Of a stretch of 60,475 nucleotides of DNA, positions 54,684-60,475 are shown piece by piece. Below the pieces are notes generated by a model. The model had not been told where the DNA came from, searched no databases, and was given only the letters and a program-made list of their open reading frames with translations. How positions within the stretch are numbered: position 1 is the stretch's first letter; each line of letters starts with the position of its first letter. The translations under genes were made by a program, and so were the position numbers. The stretch lies in assembly GCF_001699815.1 (NCBI RefSeq), contig NZ_MCGB01000066.1, positions 1-60,475 of the forward strand, given 5' to 3'. Source of the DNA: Ralstonia pickettii. Its GTDB lineage: Bacteria > Pseudomonadota > Gammaproteobacteria > Burkholderiales > Burkholderiaceae.

Positions 54684-56236
54684 GAAGCGTTTCCGGTATG
54701 CGCCCCGCCCTGTGCGGTCGGCGCAGTAATCTTGGTATCGGGATCAGGGTTGGGGGCATCGTCGCGCCAGCCGCCGCCCACGGCCTTGTAGAGCGCAACC
54801 CAGGCCTGCGCGCGTTCGAGCTTGACTGCCGCCAGGGACTGCGAAGCCTGCAACGCTGTGCGCCGCACATCCTCGAGCTGCAGCAGGCTGCCGGCACCGA
54901 GGCGGTAGCGCGCATTCGACGCTTCCAGCACCTTCGCATATTGCGCATCGGCCATCGTGGCAGCATCGACGCGACGATCGGAAGCATCCAGCCGCACCAG
55001 CGCGTCTTCCACTTCCTGCACGGCCTGGCGCACTTTGCCGCGATAGCTGGCCAGCGCTTGGTCGTAACGCGCACGCGCTGTTTCCACGCGCGCCGCGCCC
55101 GTGCCGCCGTCAAAGATCGGCAACGACACCGACGGCCCGAACGACCAGGATTTGCTCGTCAACGATTGGCCGCCAAGGCGGTACGAATTGATGCCGATGG
55201 AGCCCGCCAGCGTGATCGATGGCAAGCGGCTTGCCACCGCCACACCGATATCCGCGCTGGCACCCGCCACCGCGCGCTCGGCCGACGACACATCCGGCCG
55301 TTGCGACAGCACCTGCGCCGGCACATCGGGCACGCCGGCATCGGGTGGCGCCGGAATCTGCGCGCTGTCCTTGGACAGCAGCCCGTTCAGCGCATCCTGG
55401 TCGATGCCGGTGAGCGTGACGAGCTTGTCGATGCCCTGCGCACATTGCGCACGCTGGCCTTCCAGCGCATTGACGGCATCGCCCACCGTGGCTTGCGCTT
55501 GCGCAAAATCAGCCGGCGCGACAAAGCCCGCGTGGAATTTACGCTCGGTCAGTTGCAGCGTTTCTTGCCGGGACGACAGCGTTGCCGCGCCGATATTCAC
55601 CAGCGCCTCGCACTCGCGTTGCTGCAAGTAGGTGTTGGCGACCTCGGCGGCGAGCGATACGCGCGCGTCGTGCCAATCGGCTTCGCTGGCCGTCAGCCGC
55701 GCATCGGCGCCTTCCAGGCTGCGGCGTTTGCCGCCGAAGAGGTCGATCTCCCACGAGGCGTCGACCTGCGCCGCCAAAGTGGTAATCGTTCCCAGCCCCA
55801 GCGTCGGATTCAGCGCGCCAGCAGAAAGTCCGCCCACGCCGCCAAACTGGCTACCACCAAACCCGCCCTGCCGCGTCGCGGAGCCGGAACCTTTCAGTTG
55901 CGGAAACAGTGCAGCCTGGCTGGTGGAAACGCTCGCACGCGCCTCACGCACGCGGCCGACGGCCTGCGCGATCGTCGGGCTGGTCGCATCCGCGTGCTCC
56001 ACCAGTTGGGTCAGCACTGGGTCGTGGAACTGCTCCCACCAGCGCGCCAGCGCCATGCGGCTGCCGTGATGCGGCAGCGTGGCGTGCCAGCCTTGCGGGG
56101 CTTCGGTGCCGCTCAGTGGCGGCGTGTGGTAATCGGGCCCGACCGCGCAGCCGGCCAGCAGCAGGGCCAGCACCAGCGGCGTAAATCGGGCGCGACCGCC
56201 GGGCGCGCGGCTGCCGGCGTGTCGACCTGTCTTCAT
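54680..56236 (-). CDS. RND efflux outer-membrane lipoprotein (NodT family)
   Basis: A 518-residue outer-membrane factor. Lipobox LLAGC (about 26-30) followed by AVGPDYHTPP, then W-R-x-F-type WWEQFHDPVLTQLV, and two OEP repeats with IDLFGGKRRSLEGADARL and SLPIFDGGTGAARVE. First gene of the operon; completes a tripartite pump with the adaptor and permease. No regulator gene is adjacent. Confidence 0.95.
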   Translation of the reverse strand: MKTGRHAGSRAPGGRARFTPLVLALLLAGCAVGPDYHTPPLSGTEAPQGWHATLPHHGSRMALARWWEQFHDPVLTQLVEHADATSPTIAQAVGRVREARASVSTSQAALFPQLKGSGSATRQGGFGGSQFGGVGGLSAGALNPTLGLGTITTLAAQVDASWEIDLFGGKRRSLEGADARLTASEADWHDARVSLAAEVANTYLQQRECEALVNIGAATLSSRQETLQLTERKFHAGFVAPADFAQAQATVGDAVNALEGQRAQCAQGIDKLVTLTGIDQDALNGLLSKDSAQIPAPPDAGVPDVPAQVLSQRPDVSSAERAVAGASADIGVAVASRLPSITLAGSIGINSYRLGGQSLTSKSWSFGPSVSLPIFDGGTGAARVETARARYDQALASYRGKVRQAVQEVEDALVRLDASDRRVDAATMADAQYAKVLEASNARYRLGAGSLLQLEDVRRTALQASQSLAAVKLERAQAWVALYKAVGGGWRDDAPNPDPDTKITAPTAQGGAHTGNAS

Positions 56237-56380
56237 GGGAGGTGTCCTTCGGGAACGCAGCTGGGATTATGCCCAGTCAAGCGTCGGCAAGACACTCGCC
56301 CCGCCACGGAGCTCAGCCAACCCCCGACAACCGGTCAGGCGATGCTCAGGACCCTGCGCACATCGGCGCCGGCCCGGGCG

Positions 56381-56536
56381 TCAGATATAGCCCAGCAGCA
56401 CAAGAATGACCACGATCACCACGATCAGTCCGAGCCCACCCGTCGGCCCGTAGCCCCACCCCCGGCTGTACGGCCACGACGGCAGCGCGCCGATCAGCAG
56501 CAAGATGAGAACGATGATGAGAATGGTGCTCAACAT
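56381..56536 (-). CDS. DUF3309 miniprotein
   Basis: A 51-residue membrane peptide, MLSTILIIVLILLLIGALP then WPYSRGWGYGPTGGLG and a second hydrophobic helix LIVVIVVILVLLGYI. This is the DUF3309 family (two helices, aromatic-glycine loop). An excellent AGGAGG site precedes the start. Often stress-induced; function unknown. Confidence 0.85.
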   Translation of the reverse strand: MLSTILIIVLILLLIGALPSWPYSRGWGYGPTGGLGLIVVIVVILVLLGYI

Positions 56537-56709
56537 GATGCCTCCTGTTTCTGCGTTGGTATGCCGCCGTTCCGTCGTGGCGCAGCGGCTTACCCGGCAT
56601 CTAGCACGCCCCGTTCCCGTGCTGGCTCCATTTGCGGTTTTCTTGAATGCTTGGCAGTTAATTGCGGAATATCGGGGGCATTCAAGGCCCCCGTGTGGCC
56701 TTTCTTGCG

Positions 56710-57651
56710 TCAGGCGGAGGACTTGGACGAAGACAACGCCCTTGCGCGGCAACCGCGCGTAGCAAGCCAGCACAGGATCGACCCGGCAACCACCATCGAT
56801 GCGCCCTTCCAGAACGCAAACGACAGCGGTGTATGCAACAGCGCCGCTGCGAGGGCCGCAGAAAATACGGGGATGAAATACGACGCGCCCGCCAGCACGG
56901 TGACGTTGCCGTGCAGGATGCCGACGTTCCACGCCGCGTAGCCAAACCCCATTGCGGACGCGGCCAGCGCAAGGTAGATCACCGCTGACACGTTGAAATG
57001 CAGTGCACCGCCGCCCGTGGCGAAGAACTTGATCCACAGGGCCAGCGCGGTCAGGATGAAAAACAGCGTTGCGCCGTTCTTGCCGTCGGCAATCCGGCTG
57101 GTGACCGTACAGTACGCCGCCCAGATCACCGCGCCTGCAAAGGCCAAGCCGTAACTGAGCGGGTTGTCCTTGACGTTCCCGGCCATGCCGGCGATATCCA
57201 GTCCCTGATCGCCGCCTAGCACGAAGCAGATCCCGAGGATGGACACGAGCACGCCCGGCACGATCAGCGCATTCGCCCGCTGATTGTTGAAGGCGATGGC
57301 GGACAGCATCGTGAACGTCGGCCACAGGTAATTGACCATCCCGACTTCAATCGCCTGCCGCGCGCTGCTGGCATAGCCGATCGACAGCGAGAGGCACAGC
57401 TCGTAAGACACAAACAGCAGGCTGCCCCACAGCAGGTAGCGCCGCGGAAACGTCCTCAGATGATTGAAACCGACCGTGAATACCAACAGCACCGACGCGA
57501 CGGTGTAGATCATGGCGGCGCCGCCCACAGCCCCCAGATGCTGGCTCACACCGCGGATCAACCCGACGATCGAACTCCACAGAAGCACCGCGATGAGTCC
57601 GATGAGTGTTGCCCTACTTTTGCTTTGCATACCACCTGCTTGCACTGACAT
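56710..57651 (-). CDS. yddG: DMT-superfamily exporter, YddG type
   Basis: A 313-residue exporter with ten predicted helices and two EamA halves. WSSIVGLIRGVSQHLG in helix 1 and VNYLWPTFTMLSAI, together with NVGILHGNVTVLAGASYFIPVFSA, match YddG, which exports aromatic amino acids and some drugs. A start seven codons on (MQSKSR) is also possible. Divergent from the gene at 57810. Confidence 0.85.
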   Translation of the reverse strand: MSVQAGGMQSKSRATLIGLIAVLLWSSIVGLIRGVSQHLGAVGGAAMIYTVASVLLVFTVGFNHLRTFPRRYLLWGSLLFVSYELCLSLSIGYASSARQAIEVGMVNYLWPTFTMLSAIAFNNQRANALIVPGVLVSILGICFVLGGDQGLDIAGMAGNVKDNPLSYGLAFAGAVIWAAYCTVTSRIADGKNGATLFFILTALALWIKFFATGGGALHFNVSAVIYLALAASAMGFGYAAWNVGILHGNVTVLAGASYFIPVFSAALAAALLHTPLSFAFWKGASMVVAGSILCWLATRGCRARALSSSKSSA

Positions 57652-57809
57652 GTCCGCCTGAGGAAAACCGCTTGCTCACACCCGGCCCAACGCTGCCGGT
57701 AAAGCCGTGCAGTTTACCGGCCGCAGTGGCAGAGCGCGTAATAGCCGCATCTCAGTCTACGGACGATGCTTCGCTATAAGATGCTGACGATAAAAATTCG
57801 AGGTTTGCT

Positions 57810-58688
57810 ATGACGTCTTTTGCAATCGAAGCGCCCGTTTCCGTGGGCTGGATTGGCACGGGGCGGCTGGCGCGGGCATTGGCCACGCGGGCACACGATG
57901 CAGGCGTGCGCACCGTGGCGGTTGCAAACCGGTCGGCCGCGCCCGCCGCGTGGCTCGCACAAGCCACGGGAGCAAAGACCGTCGATGCACAAGGCGTGGC
58001 GGACGCCGCCGATTGGGTATTCGTGACCGTGCCGGATGACGCCATCCCGGGCGTCGTCGGCAACGTGCGCTGGCGACCGGGCCAGCTCGTACTCCACTGC
58101 AGCGGCGCCGGCGAACGCGACTTGCTCGATGCCGCCCGCCAAGCCGGCGCGGCGACCGCCAGCTTCCACCCGCTATTTCTGTTTGCCGGTTTGCCGGATG
58201 ACGCTGAGCGTCTGGGCGGCGCCTCCATCGCCATTGACGCCGACGCCCCCCACGATGCGGCGCTGTCCAGCTTTGCATGGCGGCTCGGCTGCACGCCGCT
58301 GAAGGTGCGTGCCGGGCAACGCGCCCTGTATCACGCCGGCGCCAACTACGCGGCCAGCTTCCTGCTGTGCGCACTGCATGAAGCCGCCACTTTGTGGGAA
58401 GCCGCGGGCATCGACCGTGACGCCGCTGTCGCGGCCATGTGGCCGCTCGTGGATGGCACGCTGGCCGCAGCGCGCGCACGCGGTCTGGCTGGCGCACTGG
58501 CGGGCCCCGTTTCACGCGGAGACGGCGGCGTGATCGACAAACATCTGCAAGCGCTCGATGCGCTCGGCGCCGATCACGCTGCGCTGTACACCGCACTCAC
58601 ACGGCGTGCGCTGGCGTTGGCCGCCGAGCGCGGCGCACCCTCCGAAGATGTGCTGGCCGACCTGGCTGCGCGACTCAACCCTACGTAA
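57810..58688 (+). CDS. DUF2520 Rossmann-fold protein
   Basis: A 292-residue protein with an N-terminal dinucleotide-binding motif VGWIGTGRLARALATRA (about 12-28), VFVTVPDDAI, HCSGAGERDLL and FHPLFLFAGLPDD (about 110-122), then a C-terminal helical domain with YHAGANYAASFLLCALHEAA. This is the DUF2520/ketopantoate-reductase-like family. Reaction unknown. Followed by the MFS gene after 94 bases. Confidence 0.85.
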   Translation: MTSFAIEAPVSVGWIGTGRLARALATRAHDAGVRTVAVANRSAAPAAWLAQATGAKTVDAQGVADAADWVFVTVPDDAIPGVVGNVRWRPGQLVLHCSGAGERDLLDAARQAGAATASFHPLFLFAGLPDDAERLGGASIAIDADAPHDAALSSFAWRLGCTPLKVRAGQRALYHAGANYAASFLLCALHEAATLWEAAGIDRDAAVAAMWPLVDGTLAAARARGLAGALAGPVSRGDGGVIDKHLQALDALGADHAALYTALTRRALALAAERGAPSEDVLADLAARLNPT

Positions 58689-58782
58689 TTTCGGAGTCGG
58701 CATCCTCGGGGTTGGACGACGCGCATGCACCAATTCGGCGCGCGCCCTACAATCGGCAGCTTGCCCACACGCCTGTTCTGCC

Positions 58783-60009
58783 ATGTCCCACACACCGCAC
58801 TCGCCGCCATCTCCTGCTGCACATGACGCCGCTGCACCCCGTTCATCCGGCGCCCTGATCCTGCTCGTGGTGGGGTTGGTGCTGGTGGGTGTGAATCTGC
58901 GACCAGCCTTGTCGAGCCTGTCGCCCGTGCTTAAACAGGTGACAGCGGGCACCGGGCTGTCTGGCGCCACGGCGGGCTTGTTGACGACCCTGCCGGTGCT
59001 GTGCCTCGGCCTGTTTGCGCCGGCTGCCGCGTTGCTGGCTCGCCGGTTTGGCGCAGAACGCGCCGTGGGTGGCTTACTGATTGCATTGGCGGCAGGCATT
59101 GCGTTGCGCAGTGCGGGTGGCGTTGCACCGCTCTTCATCGGCACGCTGGCGGCGGGCGCCTGCATTGGCGTAACGGGCATTCTGTTGCCGGGCATCGTCA
59201 AGCGTGATTTCGGCCGGCAGGCAGACCTGATGACCGGCGTCTACACCATGGCGCTGTGCTTTGGTGCGGCAGTGGCGGCCGGCGCAAGCGCGCCGCTTTC
59301 AGCATGGCTGGGCGGCTGGCAACCCGCGCTGGCATTCTGGGCCCTGCCCGCTCTGCTGGCCTTTGTCGGCTGGTGGCCGCATATGCGGCATGCGCACGGT
59401 AAGGGCGCGGCCACGCGGCTGCAGCGTGTGTCGCTGTGGAACAAGCCGATTGCCTGGCAGGTGACGCTCCATATGGGGCTGCAATCGTCGCTGGCGTATT
59501 GCGTGTTCGGCTGGCTGCCTGTGATCTTGCAGGACCGCGGGCTATCCGCCGTGCAGTCCGGCGTGGTGGTGGCGGTGTCGATTCTCGTGCAGCTCATCAC
59601 CGCGCTGGGCGGGCCGTTTGTAGCGCGGCTCGGGCGCGATCAACGCCCCGCCGTGGTCCTGATGATGCTGATGTGCTGGGCAGGCCTGATCGGCTGCCTG
59701 TACGCACCGCTGTCAACGCTGTGGTGGTGGGCGGTCTTGTTGGGACTCGGCCAAGGCGGCAATTTCAGCGTGGCGCTGTCGCTCATCGTGCTGCGCTCGG
59801 CCGATGCGCGCGTGGCGGCAAGCCTGTCGGCCATGACGCAGGGCATTGGCTACACCATGGCCGCTGCGGGGCCGTATCTCATGGGTGTGCTGCACGATCT
59901 GACGGGCAGCTGGGCCGTGATGGGATGGCTGTTCAGCGCGATTGCGCTGGCCTCGCTCGTGGCCGGCTCACTCGCCGGGCGCAACCGTACGCTGCACGCC
60001 GGCGAATAA
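58783..60009 (+). CDS. MFS transporter of the CynX/NimT family
   Basis: A 408-residue major facilitator with about 12 helices. The opening LVGVNLRPALSSLSPVLKQV is the family signature (cyanate and 2-nitroimidazole transporters, also purine exporters). FGWLPVILQDRGLS and GQGGNFSVALSLIVLRS are further family positions. Start chosen at MSHTPHSPPS; the longer frame overlaps the DUF2520 gene. Substrate unknown. Confidence 0.85.
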   Translation: MSHTPHSPPSPAAHDAAAPRSSGALILLVVGLVLVGVNLRPALSSLSPVLKQVTAGTGLSGATAGLLTTLPVLCLGLFAPAAALLARRFGAERAVGGLLIALAAGIALRSAGGVAPLFIGTLAAGACIGVTGILLPGIVKRDFGRQADLMTGVYTMALCFGAAVAAGASAPLSAWLGGWQPALAFWALPALLAFVGWWPHMRHAHGKGAATRLQRVSLWNKPIAWQVTLHMGLQSSLAYCVFGWLPVILQDRGLSAVQSGVVVAVSILVQLITALGGPFVARLGRDQRPAVVLMMLMCWAGLIGCLYAPLSTLWWWAVLLGLGQGGNFSVALSLIVLRSADARVAASLSAMTQGIGYTMAAAGPYLMGVLHDLTGSWAVMGWLFSAIALASLVAGSLAGRNRTLHAGE

Positions 60010-60020
60010 TTCATCTACCG

Positions 60021-60041
60021 CAAGGCTTCATTCAAGCCTTG
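60021..60041. terminator. hairpin between convergent genes
   Basis: CAAGGCTT and AAGCCTTG form a perfect stem over CATTC. The right arm lies inside the last codons of the flavin-reductase gene. No T run on either side. Confidence 0.4.
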
Positions 60042-60295
60042 TGCTTCAGCGTCCAGTTGGCCAGCGCCTGCATCTGCTCGGTGATCAGGCCGGCGATGCG
60101 CTCGTCCGTCAGATCGCCATCGGCGGTGAAGCCGCCGGCAAACGCGTTGGCAAACACTTCCGGCTTGTTCAACGGATGCAGGTCCAGATACACGCACACC
60201 TGACGCAGGTGGTACTGCGCGCGCGACGTGCCCATGCCGCCGCCCGCGCCCAGGATCGCGACCGGCTTGCCTGCCAGCAACGCGTTGTTGGCCAT
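60032..60295 (-). pseudogene. truncated NADPH-dependent FMN/quinone reductase (ChrR type), C-terminal half
   Basis: The last 87 or so residues of a flavodoxin-like reductase: NALLAGKPVAILGAGGGMG, TSRAQYHLRQVCVYLDLHPLNKPEV (in parts) and a helical end ALANWTLKHKA. Intact relatives have about 185 residues with an N-terminal FMN-binding GSxR motif, which is absent here. Similarity stops abruptly at about 60290. The start at 60328 given by the open frame is not the true one. A mobile element or rearrangement has probably cut the gene. Confidence 0.8.
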
Positions 60296-60475
60296 CCTCA
60301 TGCAGTCGCACGCCGTACCGCCTTTCAATTAGGCACACGCAGTTGCGGTTTCCCGTAGGCATACCGACCTTGTAAAGGTTGTTTCGTGCAACTATCAGAT
60401 TGCAGGCGTTGGGCGCCGAACCTGGCGTGCAGGTGGAGTCATTCCAAACCAACAGCGAAGCGGCGATGTGCGAGC
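60296..60475. other. unidentified DNA beyond the break
   Basis: This 180-base tail does not continue the reductase. Reading leftward, one frame stays open from the window edge into the reductase region (containing NDSTCTPGSAPNACN), but I recognise no family. No terminal inverted repeat can be judged because the far side is outside the window. Confidence 0.4.

Noticed and set aside
1-60475. Shared TGTGCGAGC near both window ends, suggesting a circle
   Set aside because: Only nine bases; too short to support circularity.
60296-60475. Group II intron or known insertion-sequence end at the right edge
   Set aside because: No domain V-like sequence or terminal repeat could be matched by eye.
1-60475. 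tRNA genes, CRISPR arrays, prophage or complete transposase genes
   Set aside because: None seen on either strand by reading; no spacer-repeat pattern and no integrase or transposase motif.

Overview
The window is high-GC DNA with dense gene packing. It looks like the chromosome of a beta-proteobacterium of the Burkholderiaceae, most likely Ralstonia. That assignment is inference from the rRNA-leader style at the left edge, the fused LivM-LivG transporter gene, the MetR/MetE arrangement, the DUF4810/DUF799 lipoproteins and a hairpin-rich dispersed repeat of a kind I remember from this family. The left edge lies inside the leader of an rRNA operon running leftward; the 16S gene is outside. The right edge lies just past an abrupt break inside a flavin-reductase gene. 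Both edges look like repeat or mobile-element boundaries, as at contig ends. I see no tRNA gene, CRISPR array, complete insertion sequence or prophage.

Layout. 1-4.4 kb: rRNA leader with two promoters, a frameshifted lipoprotein, a DUF4337 membrane protein, a fatty-acid-hydroxylase-type membrane enzyme, a DUF985 cupin and a possible 40-residue small protein. 4.4-8.0 kb: a tartronate-semialdehyde-reductase-type dehydrogenase, an MFS carrier and a porin. 8.1-19.6 kb: one long leftward operon with 4-8 bp overlaps at several junctions. In transcription order it encodes a small HTH-like protein, a Rieske oxygenase, an SDR, a cupin, an alpha/beta hydrolase, an IclR regulator, an SDR without its Tyr/Lys pair, a ThDP enzyme, an aspartate-dehydrogenase-type enzyme, an aldehyde dehydrogenase, a VOC dioxygenase-like protein and a VanB-type reductase. 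Porin and MFS carrier follow, and the porin shares a candidate operator with the operon head. This is the best candidate for an undescribed catabolic system; its substrate is unknown.

19.8-26.1 kb: acetyltransferases, small membrane and secreted proteins, a LysR regulator with an alpha/beta hydrolase, and a D-amino-acid aminotransferase. 26.1-33.9 kb: a branched-chain-amino-acid-type ABC transporter (LivF, fused LivM-LivG, LivH, no binding protein), then an IclR gene divergent from a second catabolic unit: an MBL-fold protein with an altered metal site, an FAD monooxygenase and a DUF2783 protein. 34-35.6 kb: two gene remnants (a release-factor-H tail and an IclR tail) flank an aldo/keto reductase. 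35.6-41.1 kb: homogentisate pathway, namely LysR, MFS carrier, hmgA and fumarylacetoacetase, with a dispersed repeat between the two enzyme genes. 41.1-47.5 kb: a PaiB-like protein, an acyl-CoA dehydrogenase with a divergent LysR gene, and metR/metE around a clear MetR box.

47.5-60.5 kb: a three-lipoprotein operon (CsgG-like, DUF4810, DUF799), a crotonase, a complete RND efflux operon, a DUF3309 miniprotein, a YddG-type exporter, a DUF2520 protein, a CynX/NimT-type MFS protein and the truncated flavin reductase. The general picture is a soil or water bacterium rich in aromatic catabolism (two oxygenase modules plus the homogentisate route), each with its own regulator and carrier. All functions are read from protein sequence by eye; no database search was run.
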